From Virgisporangium ochraceum (GTDB taxonomy: Bacteria; Actinomycetota; Actinomycetes; Mycobacteriales; Micromonosporaceae), in contig NZ_BOPH01000061.1 in assembly GCF_016863655.1 (NCBI RefSeq), forward strand, positions 1 to 64,000: a stretch of 64,000 nucleotides of DNA, given 5' to 3'. A program made the position numbers and the translations under genes. Under the pieces are notes generated by a model. The model ran no database searches. It was given only the letters and a program-made list of their open reading frames with translations, and was not told the origin of the DNA. The first letter of the stretch is position 1; each line of letters begins with the position of its first letter. Below are positions 49,715-60,365 of this stretch, one piece after another.

Positions 49715-50674
49715 ATGGCAGGTAGCGAGGGTGGAACCAAGGCTGTCGTAGCGGCGCTGCTGGCGAACCTCGGCATCGCGGTCACGAAGTTCATCGCGTT
49801 CTTCCTCACCCAGTCCTCGGCGATGCTGGCCGAAGCCATCCACTCGGTGGCCGACTCCGGCAACCAGGGGCTGCTCCTGCTGGGGGGCAAGCGGGCCAAG
49901 CGGCGGGCGACGCCGCAGCACCCGTTCGGCTACGGCCGCGAGCGGTACATCTACGCGTTCGTGGTGGCGGTGGTGCTGTTCTTCGTGGGCGGCATCTTCG
50001 CCCTGTACGAGGCCTGGCACAAGTTCGCCGACCCGCACCCGATCGAGAGCTGGCACTGGGTGCCGGTCCTCGTGCTGAGCGTCGCGATCGTCCTGGAGAG
50101 CTTCTCGTTCCGCACCGCGATCAGGGAGACGAACAAGATCCGCGGCGAGTCGTCGTGGGTGGCGTTCGTGCGGCACGCCCGGGTGCCGGAGCTGCCGGTG
50201 ATCCTCCTGGAGGACCTGGCGGCGTTGCTGGGGCTCGTCTTCGCGTTCGCCGGCGTCGTGCTCACGCTGGTCACCCACAACGGCATCTGGGACGCGACGG
50301 GCAGCGCCGCGATCGGCATCCTGCTGATCGTGGTGTCGGCGATCCTGGCCATCGAGATGAAGAGCCTGCTCGTGGGCGAGGGCGCGACCCCGGAGCAGAC
50401 CAGCGCGATCGAGGCGGCCATCAGGAACAGCGACGAGGTGGCCGACCTGATCCACATGCGCACCATGTACCTCGGCCCGGAGGAGCTGCTGGTCGCGGCG
50501 AAGTTCGCGGTCAAGACGTCCGACTCGGCGGCCGACGTGGCGGCCGGTATCAACGCGGTGGAGGCGCGCATCCGTGAAGCCGTGCCCATCGCGCGTGTGA
50601 TCTACCTCGAGCCCGACATCCGTAGAGCCGTCGCTCCCGAGCAGGCTAAGCCTCCAGCGCAGGCGGCGCACTGA
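49715..50674 (+). CDS. Cation diffusion facilitator (CDF) family transporter
   Basis: This encodes 319 residues. There are about six hydrophobic helices, with AEAIHSVADSGNQG in helix II, the HSxxD-type metal site of zinc/iron CDF exporters. A cytoplasmic C-terminal domain follows (MRTMYLGPEELLVAAKFAV). It would export divalent metal by proton exchange. It follows the SIS gene by 12 bases and shares one base with manA. Confidence 0.92.
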   Translation: MAGSEGGTKAVVAALLANLGIAVTKFIAFFLTQSSAMLAEAIHSVADSGNQGLLLLGGKRAKRRATPQHPFGYGRERYIYAFVVAVVLFFVGGIFALYEAWHKFADPHPIESWHWVPVLVLSVAIVLESFSFRTAIRETNKIRGESSWVAFVRHARVPELPVILLEDLAALLGLVFAFAGVVLTLVTHNGIWDATGSAAIGILLIVVSAILAIEMKSLLVGEGATPEQTSAIEAAIRNSDEVADLIHMRTMYLGPEELLVAAKFAVKTSDSAADVAAGINAVEARIREAVPIARVIYLEPDIRRAVAPEQAKPPAQAAH

Positions 50675-51834
50675 TGCGGCGGCTCGACGCCCCGGTCCGC
50701 GGGTACGCGTGGGGGTCCCGGACGGCGATCGCGGCGCTGCAGGGGCGCCCGGTGCCGTCCGACGGCCCCGAGGCGGAGCTGTGGATGGGCGCGCACCCGG
50801 GTGCGCCGGCCGTCCTGGCCGACGCGCGCACCGGGCTCGACGCCGCGATCACCGCCGACCCCGCCGGGCTGGTCGGCGCGGAGGTGGTGGAGGAGTTCGG
50901 GCCGCGGCTGCCGTTCCTGCTCAAGGTGCTCGCCGCGGCGGCGCCGCTCTCGCTGCAGGCCCACCCGACCACGGCGCAGGCCGAGGCCGGCTTCGACGCC
51001 GAGGACGCCGCGGGCGTCCCCCGTGACGCGCCGCACCGCACCTACGTCGACCGGCACCACAAGCCGGAGCTGCTGGTGGCGGTCGAGGAGTTCGACGCGT
51101 TGTGCGGGTTCCGCCCGCCGCGCGAGTCGGCCGACCTGCTGGCCGCGCTCGATGTGCGGCAGCTGCACCCGGTGATCGCCGAGCTGCACAACCCCGACCA
51201 GGCCGCCGCGCTGCGTGGCGCGGTCACCGCGCTGCTGACGATGCCGGTGCCCGGTCCGCTGGTCGCCGCGACGGTGAAGGCCGCGGCCGGCCGGCCCGGC
51301 TACGAGCTGGTCGGCGAGCTGGCGGCCACGTACGCGGGCGACGCCGGGGTGGTGCTGGCCCTGCTGCTCAACCGGGTGCGGCTGGCACCCGGTGAGGCGG
51401 TGTGGATGCCCGCCGGCAACCTGCACGCCTACCTGCGCGGGCTGGGCGTGGAGATCATGGCCGCGTCCGACAACGTGCTGCGCGGCGGCCTGACCCCGAA
51501 GCACATCAACGTGCCCGAGTTGCTCCGGGTGCTGCGGTTCGAGGTCCTGACCGATCCCGTCGTGCGTCCCGTCGAGCTCGCGCCCGGTGTGTGCACCTGG
51601 CCCGTCCAGGTGCCCGACTTCGCCCTGTTCCGGGCGCAGGTCGACGGCACGTCGGCGGAGCTGCCCGGCACCGGTCCGCGGATCGCGATCTGCATGCGCG
51701 GCGAGGTGACCGTCGACGACGGCACCCAGCCCTTGGGCCTGCGCGGCGGCGAGGTCGCCTTCGCCGCGGCCGGCACGAAGCCGCTGACGGTGGCCGGCTC
51801 CGGCGACGTCTACATGGCGACCGTCGGTCGCTGA
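50674..51834 (+). CDS. manA: Mannose-6-phosphate isomerase, class I
   Basis: This encodes 386 residues. Zinc-binding parts are LQAHPTTAQAEAGF and HHKPELLVAV, and the later WMPAGNLHAYLRGLG and ASDNVLRGGLTPKH match the class I isomerase cupin. It interconverts fructose-6-phosphate and mannose-6-phosphate, feeding manB and manC. The start codon overlaps the stop of the CDF gene (TGATG). Confidence 0.94.
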   Translation: MRRLDAPVRGYAWGSRTAIAALQGRPVPSDGPEAELWMGAHPGAPAVLADARTGLDAAITADPAGLVGAEVVEEFGPRLPFLLKVLAAAAPLSLQAHPTTAQAEAGFDAEDAAGVPRDAPHRTYVDRHHKPELLVAVEEFDALCGFRPPRESADLLAALDVRQLHPVIAELHNPDQAAALRGAVTALLTMPVPGPLVAATVKAAAGRPGYELVGELAATYAGDAGVVLALLLNRVRLAPGEAVWMPAGNLHAYLRGLGVEIMAASDNVLRGGLTPKHINVPELLRVLRFEVLTDPVVRPVELAPGVCTWPVQVPDFALFRAQVDGTSAELPGTGPRIAICMRGEVTVDDGTQPLGLRGGEVAFAAAGTKPLTVAGSGDVYMATVGR

Positions 51835-51888
51835 CCCGCCCGTCGCTGGCACCCAAAACGGTCACATAGGTTTTTCGCGGCATTTCGC

Positions 51889-51916
51889 TTGACAACGTCA
51901 GTGCGAAGAGTAAGTT
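51889..51916 (+). promoter_or_regulatory. Promoter of ahcY
   Basis: TTGACA (51889-51894) and TAAGTT (51911-51916) are 16 bases apart, about 230 bases before the ahcY start. The long leader that this predicts contains the structured region described next. Confidence 0.6.
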
Positions 51917-51921
51917 CTTAA

Positions 51922-52045
51922 CCACGCAGTGTCATCGCGACGCGAGTCCGAAGCCACGCGCGGGGGAACCAAACCGGGGGGAGCACGGGGCGGCGGGAGG
52001 CGGAAACGCCACCCGGCGCCCCGTGCGTAATTGTGCGTACGGTCC
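51922..52045 (+). promoter_or_regulatory. Structured leader of ahcY, possible riboswitch
   Basis: The segment GAGTCCGAAGCCACGCG, then GGGGGAACCAAACCGGGGGG, is followed by a strong hairpin. That hairpin (GCACGGGGCG ... GAAAC ... CGCCCCGTGC, about 51983-52026) ends just before GTAATTGTGCGTAC. The order CCGAA, GGGGAACC, GGGG, then hairpin resembles the c-di-AMP (ydaO/yuaA) riboswitch, but the usual AATC is not seen. I do not see the SAH riboswitch consensus. A structured regulatory leader is likely. The ligand class is uncertain. Confidence 0.4.
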
Positions 52046-52144
52046 ACAACTTCCGGAGCAAGTTGCTCTGCCCCGAAACCCAGCCCAAGACCAGTCGCGT
52101 AGGGTGGAAAGCCGTCCACTGCAGCCGCAGATCCTGGAGTTTTG

Positions 52145-53623
<1,479 letters not shown>

Positions 53624-53648
53624 GCCCATGCGGATCTGAGATCTGAGA

Positions 53649-53684
53649 TAGGCGGAGCGTGGCGATCCTGGCCCGCTCCGCCTA
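53649..53684 (+). terminator. Terminator of ahcY
   Basis: TAGGCGGAGCG, a 14-base loop, CGCTCCGCCTA forms a perfect 11-bp stem followed by TTTG, 26 bases after the stop codon. Confidence 0.8.
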
Positions 53685-54151
53685 TTTGCTGCCCGCGTTC
53701 ACGAGTTCGTCATTTCCGTGAGCGCCCGGTGTGCCATCGCAGGCGTTATGAATGAATCGATTCCGCCCGTCTCGCACAGATTGTTCGGGGCGTACGGGGC
53801 GTAACCGTGGGCGCTGCCCATTCGGGTAGGTCACTTTTCGCTTGACCGAGCGTGATGCGTCGTGAGCCGCCGTTTTGTCCGGAAAAGTCCGCACAAAGCC
53901 CCCGTCCAGTCGTATTCGTCGATCCCATTCTTCCCCCATTCGACGGCATCGACTCCACCATTCGTACGAGGCTCATAACCGGCTTGACGCGTCCGCATAA
54001 CGGGACAGTCACGAATCTCCGTCGGCACTTGGCGACTGGCGTCAACCGTCGTTTCCTTTAGGCACTACAGCGCAACCGGTCGGCCGCGGTCCATCTGTCG
54101 TGGGCGCGGACCGTTTCCATGACCGGCTTGTGGTAGCTGACTGGAGGGGAA
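53685..54151. other. Gene-free stretch upstream of the peptide ABC operon
   Basis: This region of 467 bases is visibly less GC-rich than its surroundings and has no credible coding frame. It should contain the promoter of the importer operon. TTGACG occurs near 53982, but I see no well-spaced -10 partner. I find no clear operator or RNA structure. Confidence 0.5.
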
Positions 54152-55882
54152 ATGCGTACTCGAACCACCCGGCTTCGCGGGCTCGTGGCCTTTGCCGCGG
54201 TCTCCGTGCTGGCCCTTAGCGCCTGCGGCACCAGTGGCGGCAGCGACAACGAGGGCCCGGAGAGCTCACCGGGCTTCGCGGAATGTGAGCAGAAGCCGAA
54301 CGACTGCAACACCGGGGCCGTGAAGGATGGTGGCTCGCTCACGATCATGTCGGAGAAGTCCATCCAGGACTGGAACGTCATCAGTGCTGACGGCAACACC
54401 GCCGACACGACCTTGATCACCAACGCCCTCATCCCGCAGCCGTTCTTCTCGAAGCCGAACGGCGACATCGGCTGGAACGAGAACCTGCTGGTCGAGGAGC
54501 CCAAGCTCCTCAAGAACGACCCGCAGACCTGGCAGTACAAGATCAAGCCTGAGGCTGTCTGGAGCGACGGCACGCAGATCACCGCCAAGGACTTCCAGTA
54601 CCACTGGAAGGTCGCCAACGGCACCGACTGCCCCGACTGCGACCCGGCCAGCGACACCGGCTACAAGTCGATCGAGAAGATCGAGGGCACCGACAACGAC
54701 AAGACGGTCACCGTCACGCTCAAGGCCGGCGAGCTGTACTCGGACTGGCAGAGCCTCTTCCAGCTGTTCCCGTCGCACATCGCGGCGCAGCAGGGTGACC
54801 TGAACACCCCGGCCGGCCTGAAGAAGGCCTTCGACTTCTTCCGCGGCACGCCGACCTGGTCGGGTGGCCCGTTCAAGATCGAGAAGTACGAGACCGACGT
54901 GTCGGTCGTGCTGGTCCGCAACGAGAAGTGGTACGGCAAGAAGGCGCCGCTCGAGAAGGTGACCTTCCGGATCATCACCGACCAGGCTCAGCACATCCCC
55001 GCGCTGCGGAACCAGGAAGTGCAGATGCTCACCTCGCAGCCCAGCCCCGACCTCGTGCAGCAGGTCAGCTCGCTGCCGGGCGTGAACTTCAACCTGGCGG
55101 CCGGTCAGACGTGGGAGCACTTCGACCTCAACACCACGAACAAGTACCTGGCCGATAAGGAGCTGCGTCGCGCGATCTTCACCGCGGTCAACCGCCAGGA
55201 GATCATCGACAAGACCGTGGGTTCCTTCTACAAGAAGGCCGCGCCGCTCAACAACCACAACCTGATGCCGGGTAACCAGGGCTACAAGGACTACATCACG
55301 CCCACCAACCAGGGTGCCGGCAAGACCGAGGACGCCAAGAAGATCCTCACCGACGCTGGCTACAAGATCGAGGGTGGCAAGCTGATCGGTAAGGACGGCG
55401 CGCCCGTCCCGCCGTTCCGGTTCAAGTACACGACCGGTAACACCCTGCGTCAGCAGTCGGGTGAGCTGCTGCAGGCCCAGCTGAAGCAGATCGGTATCGA
55501 CATCTCGATCGAGCCGATCACCAGCCTCGGCGGCACGCTGAACAACGGTGACTTCGACATCATCATCTACGCGTGGGTCGGCTCGCAGTTCATCGGTGAC
55601 AACGTCGCCCTGTGGCGCACCGGCGGTGGCAGCAACTACGGCAAGTACTCGAACCCCGAGGTCGACAAGCTGCTCGACGCCGCGGCGCGGGAACTCGACA
55701 AGACCAAGCAGCGCGACCTGTTCAACCAGGCCGGTGAGCTGATGGCCAAGGACGCGTACGTGCTGCCGCTCTTCCAGAAGCCGGCCATGATCGCCGTCTA
55801 CTCGCAGTTCCTGAACGTCCGCAACAACCCGAACAACTCGGGCACGACGTACAACATCCAGGAGTGGGGCGAGAAGGCCTGA
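54152..55882 (+). CDS. Peptide/nickel-type ABC transporter substrate-binding lipoprotein
   Basis: This encodes 576 residues of the SBP_bac_5 family. The signal peptide ends in the lipobox LALSAC with Cys25 lipidated. The body has YKIKPEAVWSDGTQITAKDF and LDAAARELDKTKQRDLFNQA, typical of dipeptide/oligopeptide binding proteins. It captures peptides outside the cell for the permeases encoded next. GGAGGGGAA precedes the ATG. A hairpin separates it from the permease genes, which fits the usual higher dose of binding protein. Confidence 0.94.
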   Translation: MRTRTTRLRGLVAFAAVSVLALSACGTSGGSDNEGPESSPGFAECEQKPNDCNTGAVKDGGSLTIMSEKSIQDWNVISADGNTADTTLITNALIPQPFFSKPNGDIGWNENLLVEEPKLLKNDPQTWQYKIKPEAVWSDGTQITAKDFQYHWKVANGTDCPDCDPASDTGYKSIEKIEGTDNDKTVTVTLKAGELYSDWQSLFQLFPSHIAAQQGDLNTPAGLKKAFDFFRGTPTWSGGPFKIEKYETDVSVVLVRNEKWYGKKAPLEKVTFRIITDQAQHIPALRNQEVQMLTSQPSPDLVQQVSSLPGVNFNLAAGQTWEHFDLNTTNKYLADKELRRAIFTAVNRQEIIDKTVGSFYKKAAPLNNHNLMPGNQGYKDYITPTNQGAGKTEDAKKILTDAGYKIEGGKLIGKDGAPVPPFRFKYTTGNTLRQQSGELLQAQLKQIGIDISIEPITSLGGTLNNGDFDIIIYAWVGSQFIGDNVALWRTGGGSNYGKYSNPEVDKLLDAAARELDKTKQRDLFNQAGELMAKDAYVLPLFQKPAMIAVYSQFLNVRNNPNNSGTTYNIQEWGEKA

Positions 55883-55933
55883 CGCTGGCCTGTAACACGC
55901 CACACCTAACCTCGCTGTAACGATGTCGAAGGG

Positions 55934-55958
55934 CCCCGGACGCTGCCGGCGTCCGGGG
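55934..55958 (+). terminator. Hairpin between binding-protein and permease genes
   Basis: CCCCGGACGC, loop TGCCG, GCGTCCGGGG is a perfect 10-bp stem extended by GAAGG/CCTTC outside. It probably stops part of the transcripts or protects the 3' end of the binding-protein message. Confidence 0.7.
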
Positions 55959-55995
55959 TCCTTCGGCCAAGCGGCGAGTCTTCGCGGAGGAACCT

Positions 55996-56982
55996 ATGCT
56001 CGCCTACGCCATCCGGCGCCTGCTCGTCGCGATTCCGGTGCTGCTCGTCGCGTCTGTGATCGTCTTTACGCTGACGCTGTTCACCGGTGACCCGGTGCAG
56101 GAGAAGTACGCGGCCCGAAACCCTCCGGTCCCGCAGCAGACCATCGACAACGAGCGCGAGCGGCTGCACCTCGACGACCCCATCCCGGTCCAGTACGGCA
56201 ACTGGCTCAAGAACCTCGTGACCAAGGGCGACTTCGGCCCCTCGATCAACACCGCGAGCAACATCGGTGACGAGCTGGGTCGGCGGATCGTCGTGACCAT
56301 GCGCCTCGTCCTCTTCGCGATGTTCCTGGCGCTGATCCTGGCGATCATCTCCGGCGTCCTCAGCGCGACCCGACAATATTCGTGGATCGACTACGTCTTC
56401 ACGTTCTTCGGCTTCCTGTTCCTCGCGATGCCCGCGTTCTGGGTCGCGGTGCTGCTCAAGCAGGGAGCGGTCACGTACAACGAAGCCACCGGCACCCGCA
56501 CGTTCTTCACGATCGGCGCGCGTTCCGTCGAGACCGAACCCGGAATCTGGCCCGCCATCGCCGACATCTTCGGGCACTCCGTGCTTCCGACCATCGCGCT
56601 GGCCCTGATCACCTACGCCGCGTGGAGCCGGTTCCAGCGGGCCTCGATGCTCGAGGTGCTCAACAGCGACTACGTGCGGCTGGCCCGGGCCAAGGGACTC
56701 ACCCCCCGCAAGGTGCTCACCCGCCACGCGCTGCGCACCGCGCTGATCCCGATGACCACCGTGAGCGCGCTCGGCATCGCCACGATCATCGGCGGCGCGG
56801 TCATCACCGAGACCGTGTTCGAGTGGCAGGGCATGGGCCGCTACCTGATCGACTCGATCGCCACGCGCGACCGGTACGCGATCATGGGCTGGCTGCTGGT
56901 CGCGGGCATCTTCGTGGTTCTCGGCAACCTCATCGCCGACATCCTCTACGGCATCCTCGACCCGCGGATCCGCTATGAGTGA
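55996..56982 (+). CDS. Peptide ABC transporter permease (DppB-type)
   Basis: This encodes 328 residues. The N-terminus AYAIRRLLVAIPVLLVASVIVF is the DppB/OppB signature, with about six helices. The EAA loop SDYVRLARAKGLTPRKVLTRHALRTAL contacts the ATPase. It forms the channel with the next permease. Confidence 0.94.
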   Translation: MLAYAIRRLLVAIPVLLVASVIVFTLTLFTGDPVQEKYAARNPPVPQQTIDNERERLHLDDPIPVQYGNWLKNLVTKGDFGPSINTASNIGDELGRRIVVTMRLVLFAMFLALILAIISGVLSATRQYSWIDYVFTFFGFLFLAMPAFWVAVLLKQGAVTYNEATGTRTFFTIGARSVETEPGIWPAIADIFGHSVLPTIALALITYAAWSRFQRASMLEVLNSDYVRLARAKGLTPRKVLTRHALRTALIPMTTVSALGIATIIGGAVITETVFEWQGMGRYLIDSIATRDRYAIMGWLLVAGIFVVLGNLIADILYGILDPRIRYE

Positions 56983-57039
56983 CCGCCTGTGGGGGTCCAC
57001 AATGAACTTCGATCTCAGCGGCGGCGGCGAGGTAACGAC

Positions 57040-57975
57040 ATGACTGTTCCCGGGGCGATCCCCACGTCGACGGTGGCACCACCGCCGTCCGGCGGTGAGC
57101 GGGTGGAACGCGAGTTCACCGTCAAGGAACGCAAGCAGTGGCAGATCATCGCCAGCCGTTTCTTCCGGCACCGGGCGGCGGTGGCCAGCCTGATCGTGTT
57201 CATCCTGCTGGTGCTGCTCGCGTACGTGGGCCCGCTGGTGTGGAAGTACGACTACGCCGACCTGAGCTCGCCGTCGAACATCCGGTTCTCGCCGGACAAC
57301 CCGATGGGCACCGACAGCCTCGGGCACGACCTGTTCGCCCAGGTACAGCGCGGCATGCAGCAGTCGCTGCTCGTCGCGTTCATCACCACGCTGCTCGCCA
57401 CGGGTCTCGGCGCGCCGTACGGCGCGATCGCGGGCTACTTCGGCGGCCGCGTCGACACGATCATGATGCGGATCTGCGACGTCCTGCTGACGCTGCCGCT
57501 GCTGCTCGTCGCCGGCGCGCTGGTCACCGGCCGCGGCGGTAGCGTGCTGATGGTGGGCCTGGTGCTCGGTCTGCTCGGCTGGGTCGTCGACGCACGGGTG
57601 GTACGCGGCGTCGTGCTGTCGCTGCGCGAGCAGGAGTTCATCGAGGCGGCCAAGGCGCTGGGCGCCGGCCCGGTGCGCATCGTGTTCAAGCACCTGCTGC
57701 CCAACGCCACGGGCGCCATCATCGTGCAGGCGACGCTCAACATCGCCGCGGCGATCCTGGCCGAGTCGGCCCTGTCGTTCCTGGGCCTCGGGGTACAGGC
57801 CCCGGACACCTCGCTGGGAGTGCTGGTCAACGCCGCGCGTGCCGCCGTGGAGACCCGCCCGTGGCTGTTCTACTGGCCAGGCGTCATGATCATTCTGATC
57901 GCGCTCTCGATCAGCTTCATCGGTGACGGCCTGCGCGACGCATTCGACCCCCGACAGACGAGGCAACGCCGATGA
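57040..57975 (+). CDS. Peptide ABC transporter permease (DppC-type)
   Basis: This encodes 311 residues. A cytoplasmic head and first helix (ASLIVFILLVLLAYVGPLVW) are followed by the family motif NPMGTDSLGHDLFAQVQRG. The EAA loop EFIEAAKALGAGPVRIVFKHLLPN is also present. The ATG at 57040 is preceded by GCGAGG. Its end overlaps the next gene by four bases. Confidence 0.94.
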   Translation: MTVPGAIPTSTVAPPPSGGERVEREFTVKERKQWQIIASRFFRHRAAVASLIVFILLVLLAYVGPLVWKYDYADLSSPSNIRFSPDNPMGTDSLGHDLFAQVQRGMQQSLLVAFITTLLATGLGAPYGAIAGYFGGRVDTIMMRICDVLLTLPLLLVAGALVTGRGGSVLMVGLVLGLLGWVVDARVVRGVVLSLREQEFIEAAKALGAGPVRIVFKHLLPNATGAIIVQATLNIAAAILAESALSFLGLGVQAPDTSLGVLVNAARAAVETRPWLFYWPGVMIILIALSISFIGDGLRDAFDPRQTRQRR

Positions 57976-59159
57976 CCCAATCGACCCCCATCTCGCTGGA
58001 CAACGGCGGGAAGAGCTCCGACGTGGTGCTCGACGTCGACAACCTGACGGTCGAGTTCCCCACCGACGACGGCGTGGTCCAGGCGGTGCGCGGTGTGAGC
58101 TATCAGCTGCGCCCGGGCGAGTCCATGGGCATCGTCGGCGAGTCGGGATCCGGCAAGTCGGTGACGTCGATGGCCATCATGGGTCTGCTGCCGAGGACGG
58201 CGCGGATCAAGGGCTCGGTCAAGCTGCACGGCCAGGAACTGGTGGGCCGCAGCGAGCGGGCGTACACCGAACTGCGCGGCAACAAGATCGCGATGATCTT
58301 CCAGGACCCGCTGACCTCGCTGAACCCGGTGTACACCGTGGGTGTCCAGATCGGCGAGGCGATCCAGGCGCACAACGACATCTCCAAGAAGGCGGCCCGC
58401 GACCGCTCGATCGAGCTGCTCAAGATGGTCGGCATCCCGTACCCGGAGCAGCGGGTCGACAACTACCCGCACGAGATGTCGGGTGGTATGCGGCAGCGCG
58501 TCGTGATCGCGATCGCGATGGCCAACAAGCCAGACGTGATCATCGCCGACGAGCCGACCACCGCGCTCGACGTCACCGTGCAGGCGCAGGTGCTCGAGGC
58601 GCTGGAGGCCGCGCGGGAGGAGACCGGTGCCGCGATGGTGCTGATCACCCACGACCTGGGGATCATCGCCGGGCACGCCGACCGGGTCTGCGTGATGTAC
58701 GCCGGCAAGCTGGTCGAGAAGGGCACCATCGACGACGTCTTCTACCAGCCGCGCATGCCGTACTCGCTCGGCCTGCTCGGCAGCCTGCCCCGGCTCGACG
58801 AGACCGGGCGGGAGCGGCTCACCCCGATCGTGGGCTCGCCGCCGTCGCTGCTGAACCTGCCGCCGGGGTGTCCGTTCACCCCGCGGTGCCCGCTCGCGCA
58901 GGACATCTGCGAGCGCGAGGAGCCCGACCTCTTCGTCACCGACAGCGCCGCGCACGTGGCCGCGTGCCACTTCCACGAGCGGCTGGTCGGCATCACCTCC
59001 GCCGACCTGTTCGGCACGACGTCGATCGACACCGAGGACCTCACGGTCGCGGACATCGATCCCGACCTCATCGGTCCGGCCGCGGTCGTCCACGAGCAGG
59101 ACCACGCGGGCGACGACACCACCGGCACGCCGGACCTGGCGAAGAAGGAATCCTCATGA
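57972..59159 (+). CDS. Peptide ABC transporter ATP-binding protein (DppD-type)
   Basis: This encodes 395 residues. Walker A is GESGSGKS, the signature is MSGGMRQR and Walker B is VIIADEPTTALD. The oligopeptide-type C-terminal extension has PPGCPFTPRCPLAQDIC, whose cysteines may hold an iron-sulfur cluster as in DppD. A further 60-residue acidic tail (ending LAKKESS) is longer than usual. It overlaps both neighbours by four bases. Confidence 0.94.
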   Translation: MTQSTPISLDNGGKSSDVVLDVDNLTVEFPTDDGVVQAVRGVSYQLRPGESMGIVGESGSGKSVTSMAIMGLLPRTARIKGSVKLHGQELVGRSERAYTELRGNKIAMIFQDPLTSLNPVYTVGVQIGEAIQAHNDISKKAARDRSIELLKMVGIPYPEQRVDNYPHEMSGGMRQRVVIAIAMANKPDVIIADEPTTALDVTVQAQVLEALEAAREETGAAMVLITHDLGIIAGHADRVCVMYAGKLVEKGTIDDVFYQPRMPYSLGLLGSLPRLDETGRERLTPIVGSPPSLLNLPPGCPFTPRCPLAQDICEREEPDLFVTDSAAHVAACHFHERLVGITSADLFGTTSIDTEDLTVADIDPDLIGPAAVVHEQDHAGDDTTGTPDLAKKESS

Positions 59160-60220
59160 CGAGCGCTGTGACCCCGGTGGAGGACGTCGACGCCACGAAC
59201 GGGCGGCAGCCCGTGCTGTCGGTGCGCAACCTGGTCAAGCACTTCCCGGTGCGGTCGCGGGGCCTGGTCCGGCGCCGCATCGGCGACGTGCACGCCGTCT
59301 GCGACATCTCCTTCGACCTCAACACCCACGAGACGCTGGGCCTCGTGGGCGAGTCGGGTTGCGGCAAGACGACCACCGGCCGGCTGCTGCTCAGCCTGAT
59401 CCGGGCCACGTCGGGCCAGGTCTGGTACGACGGCAAGGACCTCACGAAGCTGTCGGCGGCCGAGATGCGCCCGCTGCGGCGCGATCTGCAGATCGTGTTC
59501 CAGGACCCGTTCGCGTCGCTCGACCCGCGCATGACGGTCAACGAGATCATCGCCGAGCCGCTGCGCATCCACGGCCGCTACCGGGGCGACCAGGACGGCC
59601 GGAAGGTCGTGCGTGACCTGCTGCGCACCGTGGGTCTCAACCCCGAGCACGGCAACCGGTACGCGCACGAGTTCTCCGGCGGCCAACGGCAGCGCATCGG
59701 TGTCGCCCGGGCCCTGGCGCTGAAGCCGAAGGTGCTCATCCTCGACGAGCCGGTGTCGGCGCTCGACGTGTCGATCCAGGCCGGCGTCATCAACCTCCTG
59801 GAGGACCTGCAGGAGGAGTTCGGCCTGTCGTACCTGTTCATCTCGCACGACCTGTCGGTGGTGCGGCACATCGCCGACCGGGTCGCCGTGATGTACCTGG
59901 GCCGCATCGTCGAGATCGCGGCCGTCGAGCAGCTGTTCCGGACTGCGGCGCACCCGTACACGCAGGCGCTGATCTCGGCGATCCCGCTGCCCGACCCGCG
60001 CAAGGAGCGCACCCGCAAGCGGATCCTGCTGCAGGGCGACGTGCCGAGCCCGGTCAACCCGCCGAGCGGCTGCCGGTTCCGGTCGAGGTGTCCGAAGTTC
60101 GCCACGGAACTGAGCGAGCCGGAGAAGCAGCGCTGCGTCAACGAGGTCCCCGCGCTGATCGACCGGGGCGAGGGCCACCGGAGCGCCTGCCACTACGCCG
60201 AGGCCATGAAGCTGATCTAG
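59156..60220 (+). CDS. Peptide ABC transporter ATP-binding protein (DppF-type)
   Basis: This encodes 354 residues. Walker A is GESGCGKTT, the signature is FSGGQRQR and Walker B is LILDEPVSALD. The C-terminal PPSGCRFRSRCPKF segment is family-typical. It pairs with the preceding ATPase to drive import. It is the last gene of the operon, and the third 80-base palindrome follows 33 bases on. Confidence 0.94.
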   Translation: MTSAVTPVEDVDATNGRQPVLSVRNLVKHFPVRSRGLVRRRIGDVHAVCDISFDLNTHETLGLVGESGCGKTTTGRLLLSLIRATSGQVWYDGKDLTKLSAAEMRPLRRDLQIVFQDPFASLDPRMTVNEIIAEPLRIHGRYRGDQDGRKVVRDLLRTVGLNPEHGNRYAHEFSGGQRQRIGVARALALKPKVLILDEPVSALDVSIQAGVINLLEDLQEEFGLSYLFISHDLSVVRHIADRVAVMYLGRIVEIAAVEQLFRTAAHPYTQALISAIPLPDPRKERTRKRILLQGDVPSPVNPPSGCRFRSRCPKFATELSEPEKQRCVNEVPALIDRGEGHRSACHYAEAMKLI

Positions 60221-60253
60221 CCCGCTGAGCCGTCCCCCGCTGAGCCGTTCCCC

Positions 60254-60333
60254 GCGCCGATCTTGCACTCGTGGCCGCACCTATGTCGGCCTTTGTCGCC
60301 CTTTGTCGGGGGCCACAAGTGCAAGATCGGCGC
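60254..60333 (+). repeat. 80-bp palindromic repeat, copy C
   Basis: The ends GCGCCGATCTTGCACTCGTG and CACAAGTGCAAGATCGGCGC pair over 23 bases with one mismatch. Compared with copy B, a G-C pair in the stem is C-G here, a compensatory change. The core is more divergent (TATGTCGGCCTTTGTCGCCC). It sits between convergent genes. Confidence 0.9.
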
Positions 60334-60365
60334 GCTGGGTCGGCGCGGAGGCCTCGGGGGCGGGG

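Noticed and set aside
51835..52144. SAH riboswitch upstream of ahcY
   Set aside because: The expected GAGGAGCGCTGC and GGCTCGG elements are not present. The visible motifs fit another, uncertain class.
53685..54151. Hidden gene or small RNA in the gap before the peptide importer
   Set aside because: I found no frame with coding character and no stable stem other than the ahcY terminator. The region is described only as gene-free.
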